A stretch of 64,000 nt of DNA, taken from assembly GCF_021190955.1 (NCBI RefSeq), contig NZ_JAIOAO010000003.1:1-64000 (forward strand). Direction: 5' to 3'. This document shows positions 23,935 through 32,711 of this stretch, one piece after another. The translations under genes and the position numbers were made by a program. Under the pieces are notes generated by a model, which worked only from the letters and a program-made list of their open reading frames with translations, was not told where the DNA came from and did not search any database. Position 1 is the stretch's first letter. The number at the start of each line of letters is the position of its first letter. This DNA is from Parachryseolinea silvisoli (GTDB lineage: Bacteria > Bacteroidota > Bacteroidia > Cytophagales > Cyclobacteriaceae).

Positions 23935-26900
23935 TTAAAATGTCACATTCAGACCCATGTTGACTACGCGCTGTACGGGATAACCAAGGCCATTTCCGGC
24001 CATTTCGATATCCCAGAGCTTGAACTGCGACCAACATAGAAGGTTGGTGGCGTTAACGTATAGGCGCAGGTTCTTTAATCTCAGTTTGCTGAGCTTTTCG
24101 TCAGAAACTGTATACCCGAGCTCCACCTGTTTCAACCTCAGGAAGGCACCATTGCGCATAAACCAGGTGCTCCGCTGCGTGTTGTTGCCGCTCAGCGTAG
24201 GGCTCAGGCGGGGCCAGAGGGCGTACAGGTTTCTGTTCTCTTCTGACCAGTGGTCATCCGCATACGCTTTCAGCAGTTGCGTATTTCCCACTTCTCCGTA
24301 GACGTCATTCGGATCGTAGTCGATGAAGGGAGCCGTAGCGCCCGCATCTATCCAGAACGTCTCACGCCCCAGGCCCTGGAAGAAGGTGGAGAAGTCGAAC
24401 CGCTTATACCCCACAGAGAAGCCGAAGCCGTACACGATCTCCGGTCGGTCGGGAAATCCGATCGGTACTTGATCGAGGTTCGTGATTTGTCCGTCACCGT
24501 TCACATCTCTGAACTTGATGTCACCGCCGCCGTATTCACCAAAGTTTTGCTTCGGTGAGTTGGATGCCTCATAGTCGTCTACAAAAAGACGTTCGGCAAT
24601 GAGTCCCCACTGCTGAGAAAGCGGATAGCCCACATGCGATTTCCAGGGTTCATTTTCGTAGAGAGGCTCTTCATAGGCCGTGTATTTACTGGTGGCGTAG
24701 GTGAAATTCACCCGGCCCTGAACCCAGAAATCTCTGCGGAAGTTACGGCTCATATCAAGCGAAAGGTCGACACCACTGGCTTCGGCCTTACCCACGTTGG
24801 CCTGAGGCTGCGACTCCAGGCCCATCGTGGCCGGCGTGCCCATACGGGTCATTAGTATATTATTGCGTTTCTCCGTGTAGTATTCCGCTATGATGTTCAC
24901 GTTTTCAAACAGACCGATCTCTACCGCGTAGTTCGCTTTATGGGCTGTTTCCCAGGTGATAGTAGGGTCGGAGTAACGCGAAACGGAAATGCCGTTGCGG
25001 GTGTAGGTGAAATCTCTACCGAAGGTGGCGGCACGGTTGGCAGCGTCCATATTGACGTTGGAGAGGTATAGGAAGCGATCTCTTTCATTGCCGATCGCAT
25101 CGTTACCCACCAGGCCATACGTGGCGCGGAATCGCAGGTTGTTGATGGTTCGTCTGAGCGGTTCGAAGAACTTTTCGTTAGACGCAGTCCAGGCCACGCC
25201 GGCCGAAGGGAAAAATCCAAAACGTTTTGAGCTATAAAAACGCTCGGTACCATTATAACCAAAGTTGAATTCGGTGAAGTAGCGGTTGTCATACGAATAG
25301 GTAGCTCTCCCTGACAGTCCCAGATTTCGGAAGGGCAGTGAGGCCTGCAGATCGCCGGCGTTGGCGTTTTGGGCCTCGCGCATAATGTATACCAGCAGTC
25401 CATTTACGTTATGTTTCTCGCCGAACTGGTGGGTGTAGTTCAACGTGGATTGAAGGTAAAGCACCGAGTTGACGGTTTTGGGGCCTTCAAAGTAACCCAG
25501 GTATTCCGTGCCGCCATTGGGATTGATTACACCTATGTTGTACTCTCCCGATCGGGTGTCATAATTCTGCATCTGATACCAGAAGGGATTGTAAAAGCGA
25601 TTCACATCGAAATAGGTATAGCGTGATGTATTCGCCATGGTGTTGAAGGTTAATCCTTTGATGAGCGATGACAGGTCTTGCTTGATCTCGAATTGGGCGA
25701 TCATGTTAGACCGTGAAAACTCCTTATAGCCTCTCACCAGGTCGGCGTAAGGGTTCGTATAGTTTCCTGCATCGTAGTTTCCGAACAGGATGTGCTTCAC
25801 GTGCATGTGTTCGTCGTCTTTTGGGTAGTAGGCGGGGAACCGCACGGGGTTGGCCCGCATGACCCTTCTATACATATCAGCGCCCCCATATACCGGTCCC
25901 TTGTATTCGTCAAAGGCGCCGCTTAGCCGTATAATCAGCTCTGTACTCCTGGACAGGTTTACATTTACATTCGAGCGCAGGGAGTAGGTTTGCAGTTTGA
26001 TGTTGCTGTTGAAGTTGTTTCGCTTGTCCACTTTTAGAATGCCGTTATCCTGCGTAAATGCGCCGGCCACATAGTAGCGTGCTGCAGGTCCACCACCGCT
26101 CACGTTCAGGTTGGCGCGCTGATTCATGGTGTAGTTTTTCATTAGCTCTTTACGCCAGTCCGTAGCAGGATAGATCATGGAGCCTGAGCCCGGTACGGTA
26201 TTGTCGATCTGATCTTGCGAATAGGGCAGGGGCTGCAGTGGGTCTCTGGTGAGTACAGCCTCGTTTTGCAGCCTCATATAAGTTACCGGGTCGGCCAGCT
26301 CCACATTGCGTGTGGGGGTGGAGATCGAATTCTCCAGTCGGAGCTTAACGATGGGTGTGCCTGTTTTACCCTCTTTGGTCTTTACGAGGATCACACCATT
26401 GGCGGCACGGGTGCCGTAGAGGGCTGAGGCGGTGGCGTCTTTCAAAATAGAAAAACTTTCGATATCGTCGGGCTGCAACCGCGCCAGGTCCTGGGTGGTG
26501 AGCTCCACCCCATCAATCAGGATAAGCGGATCCTTTTTATATCCAAACGATGTAACGCCGCGGATGAAGAAGTCGGCATTGTCCTGGCCGGGCTCGCCGC
26601 TACGTTGGTAGGCGATAACACCGGCCACGCGGCCGGCGAGGGCTGTCGTCAGGTTACTGGACGGTACTTTCAGTTCTGAAGGCTTGATAGTGGTTACCGA
26701 ACCGATTACATCCTGCTTTTTCTGTTCGCCAAAGGCAACGACTACTACTTCTCCCAGCGATTGAACGTCGGGTATCAGTCGTACCCGCATACGGGTCTGC
26801 GCGCCAACGGAGATTTCCTGTTTTATATACCCGATGAAGGTGATGATCAGTACGTCGGTATCCGTTGCTTCCAGCACAAATTCACCCTCTACATTTGTCG

Positions 26901-27372
26901 TGGTGCCGATATTCGTACCTTTTACCAATACGCTCACACCGGGCATGGGTGCGTCGGTCTCGTCTGTAATGATACCGGTCAGCGCCTTGGGCACGCCTAT
27001 ATCGATGTGTGCTGTTGTGGGGGCAAAGATGATCTGATCTCCCACGACCTCATAGCTCACGTTGGTTCCCGCCAGCTGGTTGAGTACGTCGCGCAGGGGA
27101 GCGTTCTGAAACGAAACCGAGATGTGGTCCCGGTCTTCAAACAATCGCCGGCGGTAAGCGAACTTGACAGGCACTTTCTTCTCAATTTCATTGAGAATGG
27201 TTTTGATGTCCATGTCTTCGACCTCCAGGGAGATCGTATTGTCCAACACACCCTGGCTGAACGATTCGAAGCCGTAGCTGGAGACGGAACATACGGCGGC
27301 GAGTATGATCTGTACTACCGTGATTCGCATGATTTTAAATAGTGCATCGTGAATAGGTATAGGTTTTTTCAT
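23935..27372 (-). CDS. SusC/RagA-family TonB-dependent transporter with STN transducer domain
   Basis: A 1145-residue outer-membrane transporter. Order: signal region (residues 1-40, VVQIILAAVCSVSSYGF), STN domain (about 48-115, NTISLEVEDMDIKTILNEIE, LRDVLNQLAG), carboxypeptidase-D-like domain (about 128-205, ALTGIITDETDAPMPGVSVL), plug with the SusC signature GVILVKTKEGK (about 225-345), then the 22-strand barrel ending with QRVVNMGLNVTF, a terminal aromatic. The STN domain is the part that signals through FecR to an ECF sigma factor, and both regulators lie right upstream, so transport and gene induction are probably coupled. The leader between fecR and this gene carries a strong antisense terminator (27450-27488). 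Confidence 0.95.
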   Translation of the reverse strand: MKKPIPIHDALFKIMRITVVQIILAAVCSVSSYGFESFSQGVLDNTISLEVEDMDIKTILNEIEKKVPVKFAYRRRLFEDRDHISVSFQNAPLRDVLNQLAGTNVSYEVVGDQIIFAPTTAHIDIGVPKALTGIITDETDAPMPGVSVLVKGTNIGTTTNVEGEFVLEATDTDVLIITFIGYIKQEISVGAQTRMRVRLIPDVQSLGEVVVVAFGEQKKQDVIGSVTTIKPSELKVPSSNLTTALAGRVAGVIAYQRSGEPGQDNADFFIRGVTSFGYKKDPLILIDGVELTTQDLARLQPDDIESFSILKDATASALYGTRAANGVILVKTKEGKTGTPIVKLRLENSISTPTRNVELADPVTYMRLQNEAVLTRDPLQPLPYSQDQIDNTVPGSGSMIYPATDWRKELMKNYTMNQRANLNVSGGGPAARYYVAGAFTQDNGILKVDKRNNFNSNIKLQTYSLRSNVNVNLSRSTELIIRLSGAFDEYKGPVYGGADMYRRVMRANPVRFPAYYPKDDEHMHVKHILFGNYDAGNYTNPYADLVRGYKEFSRSNMIAQFEIKQDLSSLIKGLTFNTMANTSRYTYFDVNRFYNPFWYQMQNYDTRSGEYNIGVINPNGGTEYLGYFEGPKTVNSVLYLQSTLNYTHQFGEKHNVNGLLVYIMREAQNANAGDLQASLPFRNLGLSGRATYSYDNRYFTEFNFGYNGTERFYSSKRFGFFPSAGVAWTASNEKFFEPLRRTINNLRFRATYGLVGNDAIGNERDRFLYLSNVNMDAANRAATFGRDFTYTRNGISVSRYSDPTITWETAHKANYAVEIGLFENVNIIAEYYTEKRNNILMTRMGTPATMGLESQPQANVGKAEASGVDLSLDMSRNFRRDFWVQGRVNFTYATSKYTAYEEPLYENEPWKSHVGYPLSQQWGLIAERLFVDDYEASNSPKQNFGEYGGGDIKFRDVNGDGQITNLDQVPIGFPDRPEIVYGFGFSVGYKRFDFSTFFQGLGRETFWIDAGATAPFIDYDPNDVYGEVGNTQLLKAYADDHWSEENRNLYALWPRLSPTLSGNNTQRSTWFMRNGAFLRLKQVELGYTVSDEKLSKLRLKNLRLYVNATNLLCWSQFKLWDIEMAGNGLGYPVQRVVNMGLNVTF

Positions 27373-27449
27373 ATCTTAACCGAGGTTTTTGTTGACAAAA
27401 GGCAAAAACAAATCTGTCCTGCATCCCTGGGATGCTGGCGGGTACAACG

Positions 27450-27488
27450 AGCTGCTGATGGTGCAATCATCAGCAGCTTCATTTTTTT
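27450..27488 (+). terminator. plus-strand intrinsic terminator between fecR and susC (antisense)
   Basis: AGCTGCTGATG (27450-27460) and CATCAGCAGCT (27468-27478) form an 11-bp perfect stem with a 7-nt loop, followed by TCA and seven T (27482-27488) on the plus strand. All annotated genes here are on the minus strand, so it would end an antisense transcript; read the other way it still folds but lacks a T-run. Confidence 0.65.
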
Positions 27489-27528
27489 ATATCTGGTGGC
27501 TTACACGATGTGCATAGGCTAAGGCATT

Positions 27529-28551
27529 TTATTTGGATATGATAATCTGAGCGCCCGACACGACGTAATGTGCTCCGGCGGCCTTGCAGATGACGTCAAG
27601 ACGTTCAAAGAGGTTTTCCCTGTCAAATTTGGCGGTGACAAAGCAGGCGCTGATTCGCTCGGGGTCGAACACGATATCGATCTGATACGCCTGCTCCATA
27701 TCTTCCAGTATCTCCGCGAGTGCCACATCGTCGAACGCCATTTGTTCGGGCGTTGTCTCCGGAGAGATCACCTGCGGCGCATCGACCAGACCCGTGGAAA
27801 GCACTTTTTTATCAATATTAAAAACCGCCTGTTGGTTGGGTGTCAGTACGGCTTCCTGTTGATAGGAGGCTTTCAGCCCGAACAGTTCGCGGTGTCTTGT
27901 GGCAACCGCTACGCGCCCGGTGTTGACCGCTACAACAATCTCCCCCTTGGGGCCGGCGGTCTTTACTGAAAAGGAAGTACCCAGTACCCTGGTAGCCACC
28001 TCGCCTGTAAATACATAAAAGGGTTTTTGCGCATCGCGCGCCACGTCAAAGAAGCCTTCGCCTTGCAGAAAGACTTCCCGCCGGGTATCGTTATAGTTGT
28101 GTGCGTCATAGCTTAGTGTACTGCCTGGCTGGAGCGTTACCGTACTACCGTCGGCAAGCTGCACACGGTGTACTTCGGTGGCGGCCACGGTCACCAGTTC
28201 ATCAGCATCTTCGGCCGAACGCACGGGTATGGTTGTTAGCTGCTCTGGTATCGATCCCGGTGAATAGAAATAGGCGAGAAATACACACAGCAGTAAAAGA
28301 CTGGCGGCGATGGCGGCAGCCTGCCAGAAGCCCAGAAAGCGCTGCTTCCCGCTTTTTGCGGTAGTAGCTATATATTGATCGACGTGCGCCCGAAATTGCT
28401 TTTCCAAGGCTTGTTCCTCATCGTAGCTCATGTGCGTAGGCTCACCCCGGCCTATGGTGTCGTACCATTGCTCGACCAGCTCACGCTCGGCAGGGGTGGC
28501 AACCCCGGTCTCGTATCGCTTTAATAAGTAACGGAATTCTTCTTGCGTCAT
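27529..28551 (-). CDS. FecR-family anti-sigma factor
   Basis: An inner-membrane anti-sigma regulator of 340 residues. N-terminal cytoplasmic helices (MTQEEFRYLLKRYETGVATPAE..., sigma-binding), a membrane segment (FWQAAAIAASLLLLCVFLAYFY, about residues 75-97), FecR domain (DELVTVAATEVHRVQLADGS..., VFLQGEGFFDVARDAQKPF; about 125-235) and a C-terminal DUF4974/STN-like domain (MAFDDVALAEILEDMEQAYQ... to the end). The ORF extends upstream to a TTG at 28578, but the ATG at 28551 fits the family. It precedes susC and diverges from the ECF sigma gene at 28685, so these form one cell-surface signalling set. Confidence 0.93.
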   Translation of the reverse strand: MTQEEFRYLLKRYETGVATPAERELVEQWYDTIGRGEPTHMSYDEEQALEKQFRAHVDQYIATTAKSGKQRFLGFWQAAAIAASLLLLCVFLAYFYSPGSIPEQLTTIPVRSAEDADELVTVAATEVHRVQLADGSTVTLQPGSTLSYDAHNYNDTRREVFLQGEGFFDVARDAQKPFYVFTGEVATRVLGTSFSVKTAGPKGEIVVAVNTGRVAVATRHRELFGLKASYQQEAVLTPNQQAVFNIDKKVLSTGLVDAPQVISPETTPEQMAFDDVALAEILEDMEQAYQIDIVFDPERISACFVTAKFDRENLFERLDVICKAAGAHYVVSGAQIIISK

Positions 28552-28684
28552 AACTGGTAGACAGGCAACCCGCGGCAATTCCTAAACTCTTTTTGAAAAA
28601 AATGTAAAATCAAACGGTTGTGCAATCGAAGCTTGGTTTTTTAAACCAGGTATGGTAACATTGTATTAACCTAAAACTGTTCTG

Positions 28685-29263
28685 TTGAACGCATGCGAGA
28701 CCTATACTGATGAGCAACTCCTGAGCGCCATACGAAATGATGACGCACAGGCCTTCTCTGAATTTGTCCGCCGCTATTGGAAAAAGGCGTATAACATCGC
28801 GTATTCCAAAATACGCTCACAGCCCGTCACGGAAGAGATCGTACAGGATCTTTTTACCACCCTCTGGGATAAACGCACCACCTTGTCCATCAGCAATGTC
28901 GACGCATTCATCTTCACCTGTCTCCGGAATAAATCGATCAATTACATCGAGTCGCAGTTGGTGCGAAAAAAATACTGGGATTATTACAAGGCGTTTATTC
29001 CACAGCAGGAAGAGTCCACACGCCGCGAGGTGGAATTCAACGAATTGATGCAGGCAGTGGAGACCTGCGTGGAGACACTGCCGGAGAAATCCAGAAGCGT
29101 GTTTCGCCTCAGCCGTTTGGAGGGTGTTTCCAACCGGGAGATCGCTGAACGACTCAATCTGTCTGAGAAGGCGATCCAGTATCATCTGACCAAATCGCTC
29201 AAGGTCATGCGGCTGGCGCTCAAGGATTTTACGTTGTTGCTATTGGTTGCGTTTCATCTCTAA
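28685..29263 (+). CDS. ECF-type sigma factor, divergent from fecR, TTG start
   Basis: A 192-residue sigma factor of the Bacteroidota type paired with FecR. Region 2: DAQAFSEFVRRYWKKAYNIAYSKI, TEEIVQDLFTTLWDKR, VDAFIFTCLRNKSINYIES; region 4: LPEKSRSVFRLSRLEGVSNREIAERLNLSEKAIQYHLTKSL. No in-frame ATG precedes region 2; a stop sits at 28667-28669, so TTG at 28685 (or CTG at 28682) must start it. It would be released by FecR when SusC reports substrate, then transcribe the glycan operon. A divergent sigma/FecR arrangement is less common than the tandem one. Upstream shows a long A/T-rich spacer where both promoters must lie (28579-28684). Confidence 0.9.
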   Translation: MNACETYTDEQLLSAIRNDDAQAFSEFVRRYWKKAYNIAYSKIRSQPVTEEIVQDLFTTLWDKRTTLSISNVDAFIFTCLRNKSINYIESQLVRKKYWDYYKAFIPQQEESTRREVEFNELMQAVETCVETLPEKSRSVFRLSRLEGVSNREIAERLNLSEKAIQYHLTKSLKVMRLALKDFTLLLLVAFHL

Positions 29264-29410
29264 AAACATTAGCCTGCCTTCCGATCAGCCACTTTTGCCG
29301 GATTACTTTCCGACGCGGCATACCACCTATTACTATCCGTTAAAAGGTGCTCCCGTTTTATATACGCAGCTATATTATTTTGGGGCATCGTATATCTTCT
29401 ATCATAAGAA

Positions 29411-29439
29411 GTGCGAAGCTTTCGATCAAAGCTTCGCAC
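29411..29439. terminator. 12-bp perfect hairpin between convergent genes
   Basis: GTGCGAAGCTTT (29411-29422) pairs with AAAGCTTCGCAC (29428-29439), loop CGATC, between the converging sigma gene and the DGPF gene. It has no long T-run, but position and stem suggest a bidirectional terminator. Confidence 0.6.
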
Positions 29440-29481
29440 ATCATGGATCGGACAAACTAATTCCGTGACAGCTTCTGAGTG

Positions 29482-29877
29482 CTATGACCTTCGCCGGTTG
29501 CTTTCTTCCATAAAGGCTGTCAGGTCGACGGCCGGCCGGATTTCCCAACTACTGCTACCGCGCCCCAACCGGAGCGAGGGGTGCTTTGACAGCAGGCGGA
29601 TGGCGTGATTCAGATCGGTGGCTTCCAGGATCATGATGCCGCCGATTTGTTCTTTAGATTCGACGAAGGGGCCGTCGGTTACAGAAACCTTGCCACTTTG
29701 CCATTTTAATGTGGCGGCATTCCTGGCTTCCTGCAAGCCTTCGCCGCCGGCAAAGTGACCATTTTCCCGAAGCTCTTTATCGTAGCTAAAACACTCGTCC
29801 ATAAATGTGTTCCGTTCGCTTTCCGATAGCGTGGCCCAAACTTCTTCATTCATATAGCCGAGACAAATGTATTTCAT
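29482..29877 (-). CDS. YciI/DGPF-family protein
   Basis: A 131-residue ferredoxin-like-fold YCII protein. It carries the DGPF signature in VTDGPFVESKEQIGGIMIL (about residues 66-84), preceded by GHFAGGEGLQ. Small DGPF proteins of this kind are the conserved neighbours of ECF42 sigma factors, as here, where the sigma gene lies two genes upstream on the same strand. Their biochemical role is unsettled; binding a small molecule or modulating the sigma factor are both proposed. It starts 12 nt after the DHFR-like gene, so they are co-transcribed. Confidence 0.9.
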   Translation of the reverse strand: MKYICLGYMNEEVWATLSESERNTFMDECFSYDKELRENGHFAGGEGLQEARNAATLKWQSGKVSVTDGPFVESKEQIGGIMILEATDLNHAIRLLSKHPSLRLGRGSSSWEIRPAVDLTAFMEESNRRRS

Positions 29878-29889
29878 AGTGATTCTTGT

Positions 29890-30498
29890 TTAGTGGTGGG
29901 TTGTATAGTGCAGCGTAACAACGCCTGATGTCAGGGTTTTTGAGTCGACTAATTTTAATTTGCTCTTCAGGGTGTTGTTGGTGAATGCACTGATTCCGCT
30001 GCCCAGTATAATGGGGTGTACGGTGAGTTTGTACTCGTCTATTAACCCCAGGTTCATCAGACTGGTCGCCAGGCCGGGACTACCAAAGATGGCCAGGTCT
30101 TTTCCGGGCTGTTGTTTCAGTTTTTTCACTTCTTCGGCAATATTGTCTTTTATGAGTCGGGTATTGTTCCAGGTTACATCGGTCAGGGTTTTTGAAAACA
30201 CAATTTTAGGTACGTTTTCAACCCATTGGGCATGTTCCAGCGCATGCTTGTTGGCATCAGCTTTTTTCAAAACGGTTGGCCAATAGCTCTCCATCAACTG
30301 GTAGGTGGTTCGTCCATATACAGGTGAACCTACTGTCTTAACCAATTCATCGGCGTATTGCTCCAGCTCTTTGTCATAGGTAAGAAAATCTAGTCCGTGG
30401 TCTGGGTCTGCTGCAAACCCATCGAGGGATATATGCATGAATAATACTAGTTTTCTCATTTGGTTGTCTTTTTCGATGTTCTTTTTGTTTTCAGCCAT
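29890..30498 (-). CDS. dihydrofolate reductase / RibD C-terminal-family protein
   Basis: A 202-residue protein of the RibD C-terminal (DHFR-fold) family: MRKLVLFMHISLDGFAADPDHG is the strand/loop that starts nearly all members, followed by VYGRTTYQLMESYWP, IVFSKTLTDVTWNNTRLI, KDLAIFGSPGLATSLMNLGLIDEY and a VHPIILGSG segment typical of the NADPH-binding face. These proteins act as nitroreductase- or deaminase-like reductases of unknown substrate. The frame begins at 30498, with a second ATG at 30459 that matches the usual family start better. It lies between an ECF42 sigma gene and a DGPF gene, a frequent companion order. Confidence 0.85.
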   Translation of the reverse strand: MAENKKNIEKDNQMRKLVLFMHISLDGFAADPDHGLDFLTYDKELEQYADELVKTVGSPVYGRTTYQLMESYWPTVLKKADANKHALEHAQWVENVPKIVFSKTLTDVTWNNTRLIKDNIAEEVKKLKQQPGKDLAIFGSPGLATSLMNLGLIDEYKLTVHPIILGSGISAFTNNTLKSKLKLVDSKTLTSGVVTLHYTTHH

Positions 30499-30604
30499 GA
30501 TCCATTATTGTTTTATGGTGATCTAATTTTGTTTTCATTCGGTAGTCGAATGGCTGACGACAAAATCGACAAACAAATTTGAGTTTTTTTTACACGTCCG
30601 GGAC

Positions 30605-31855
30605 TTACGTTCCCAGTTCGCTAAGCTTTCGTTCGATAAACCGCCGTTCCGGGGCTTGTTGTGCCAGGGCCAGAGCACGTTCCCATGATACCCTGGCCTG
30701 GTCTGTACGGCCCGTTTTGCGGCACAGTTCCGCCCGTGCGGAGTGTGCCAGATGATAGCTGGTTAAGTCACCGCGCTCCAGAATCGCATCGATCTGCCGC
30801 AACCCTGCCTCAGGACCCTTGTGCATGGCCATGGCGATAGCACGGTTTAATTCAATGATAGGAGAGGGGTTTATGCGTAGCAACAGGCTATATAGCCCGG
30901 TAATTTGTCTCCAGTCCGTAGCATCGGGGTGCGTCGCTTCGGCATGTAGGGCCGCGATGGCCGCTTGTAGCGTATAGGGACCTGGTGGTGTGGATAAAAA
31001 TGCCCGCTCTACCAGCGTCAACCCCTCGTCAATCATATCGCGATTCCAACGCGATCGATCCTGGTCTTCCAAAAGAATAAGATCTCCCGTTGGTGAAGTG
31101 CGGGCCGGTCGGCGAGATTCGTGCAGCAGCATAAGGCCAAGCAATCCTGTAACCTCAGGATCAGGCAGCAAAATGTGCAGCAGGCGCCCGAGCCGGATCG
31201 CTTCGCTTGAAAGGTCAACGCGGGTTACCGATTCGCCGGATGAGGCGTAATAGCCTTCGTTAAATACCAGGTAAATCACCTGGAGCACAGCTCCGAGCCG
31301 GTCTGGCAAGTCATGTTCCGGCGGTACCTCAAACGGTATTTTTGCCTCACGAATTTGGGCCTTGGCGCGAACAATTCGTTGGGCCATGGTAGACGGCGTA
31401 ATAAGAAACGCATTCGCGATCGCTTCGGTGGTCAGGTTACAAACCTCACGCATGGTCATGGCTGTGCGTGCATCGAGCGACAGCGCGGGGTGACAGCAAG
31501 TGAAGATTAGCCGAAGCACATCATCTTCGATCGCTCTGTCCACCACGTTGGAAGGATCGATAGTATCAGCCTCCATTTGCCCGACTTGCTGTTTCTGCAA
31601 CGGGTCGAATTTTGATTCGCGCCGGATTCGATCGATTGCTTTAAACCGACCTGTGGAAACGAGCCATGCCAGCGGATTCGAAGGGACACCTTTTTCGCCC
31701 CATTGTTCAAGTGCTGCCTTAAAAGCATCATGCATGGCGTCTTCGGCAAGGTCAAAGTCTTTGAGCAGGCGGATCAGTGTGGCAAACACTGAACGCGACT
31801 TGTTGCGATAGATATCACCTACAAGTTGAAAAATGTGCTCCGAAGAATTTTGCAT
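30605..31855 (-). CDS. ECF42-type sigma factor with C-terminal TPR-like extension
   Basis: A 416-residue sigma factor. Region 2 (IYRNKSRSVFATLIRLLKDFDLAEDAMHDAF) and region 4 (LTTEAIANAFLITPSTMAQRIVRAKAQIR) occupy about residues 10-180; the rest (FNEGYYASSGESVTRVDLSSEAIRLGRLLH..., then AALHAEATHPDATDWRQI, LNRAIAMAMHKGPEAGL) is the DUF6596/TPR-like extension that defines the ECF42 group. These factors lack a classical anti-sigma; the extension is needed for activity. The start at 31885 also fits, but MQNSSEHIF at 31855 matches the family. DHFR-like and DGPF genes follow on the same strand. Confidence 0.9.
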   Translation of the reverse strand: MQNSSEHIFQLVGDIYRNKSRSVFATLIRLLKDFDLAEDAMHDAFKAALEQWGEKGVPSNPLAWLVSTGRFKAIDRIRRESKFDPLQKQQVGQMEADTIDPSNVVDRAIEDDVLRLIFTCCHPALSLDARTAMTMREVCNLTTEAIANAFLITPSTMAQRIVRAKAQIREAKIPFEVPPEHDLPDRLGAVLQVIYLVFNEGYYASSGESVTRVDLSSEAIRLGRLLHILLPDPEVTGLLGLMLLHESRRPARTSPTGDLILLEDQDRSRWNRDMIDEGLTLVERAFLSTPPGPYTLQAAIAALHAEATHPDATDWRQITGLYSLLLRINPSPIIELNRAIAMAMHKGPEAGLRQIDAILERGDLTSYHLAHSARAELCRKTGRTDQARVSWERALALAQQAPERRFIERKLSELGT

Positions 31856-31918
31856 TGGTCGTTTGTTCGCCCTAGACAGTCTCAACTGAATTGCAACTGG
31901 GACGAAGTATCTGTGAAA

Positions 31919-32347
31919 TTACCGTATCACTTCACTAACCAAAATTACCGGAGCAATATTGGTGTAATTCGGAAAGTCGGCCCTTATTGCATCCCTGTTA
32001 GGGCCAATTGCCGCCTGATAATCACTAAGGCTCTTTACATAAAATGTTCCGATTGCCATATATGGCAATGGTTGGTTGGGAATGCCGCTAGCAACGCCTT
32101 TTTCAATGGTGTATTTTATCAAATTTGATCCTAGAAAACCCGCAACCATAGGCATATGTTTAGTTTCATAATACTCCATATTGAAAGTCTTGCCTTCTGC
32201 AAAGGGGTACATGACGGATACTTTGATCAATCCTTTTTCTGCAACGGCCGAATTATGCTTTTCAGCTTTACGGGATTGCTTTTCTTGACCCAATGCAGCA
32301 AAACATGCGGTTAGCAGTAAAAGCGATATGATAAGTCTGAATTTCAT
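31919..32347 (-). CDS. exported EthD-family protein
   Basis: A 142-residue protein with a signal MKFRLIISLLLLTACFAALGQ; the LTAC at residues 12-15 is a lipobox candidate, but AALGQ also suits signal peptidase I, so lipid anchoring is uncertain. The mature part is an EthD ferredoxin-like dimeric barrel (IKVSVMYPFAEGKTFNMEYY, TKHMPMVAGFLG, YMAIGTFYVKSLSDYQAAIG). Cytosolic relatives help degrade ethyl ethers or open rings in polyketide and catabolic pathways; a secreted version is less usual. The reading frame continues upstream to 32503 without coding character. Monocistronic, on the strand opposite the AraC gene. Confidence 0.78.
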   Translation of the reverse strand: MKFRLIISLLLLTACFAALGQEKQSRKAEKHNSAVAEKGLIKVSVMYPFAEGKTFNMEYYETKHMPMVAGFLGSNLIKYTIEKGVASGIPNQPLPYMAIGTFYVKSLSDYQAAIGPNRDAIRADFPNYTNIAPVILVSEVIR

Positions 32348-32475
32348 GAGTGTGTGTTTTAAATTGTTGAATTTGAGTCGATAAGGTTTCAGTTTGAAAC
32401 TTCGTATCCCAATATCCGAACAAGGCATATATTTACAAAACGATATTTTTCGATGAAGCCATGTTCCGGCATGGA

Positions 32476-32661
32476 TCATCCTGAAATAGATTTGAGTTGC
32501 CATTCCTGGTGCCGTTCATACTGTTGCCAATTGGCCTGTACGGCTTTTGGAAAATTCAAAAATACGGTTGGGTCATGTTGGTAATGTTGATGACCTACAA
32601 TGGCGAATGCGTCTTTTCGCCTGTCGAAAAGCACAAACCATTCCTGTGACGCGCCGTTTTT
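32476..32661 (-). pseudogene. possible 3' remnant of an unidentified gene
   Basis: In the 364-bp interval between the EthD gene and the AraC gene, the minus strand has an open run of about 60 codons ending TGA at 32476-32478, whose translation looks like real protein (EWFVLFDRRKDAFAIVGHQH, then DPTVFLNFPKAVQANWQQYE). It has no ATG, only an in-frame GTG at 32634, and hits stops upstream near 32665. It may be the tail of a deleted gene. I do not recognise the family. Confidence 0.3.
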
Positions 32662-32711
32662 CTATTATGATGCCTACAGTTGTAAGGCGGAAGTGCTTAA
32701 TTTAGAACCTT

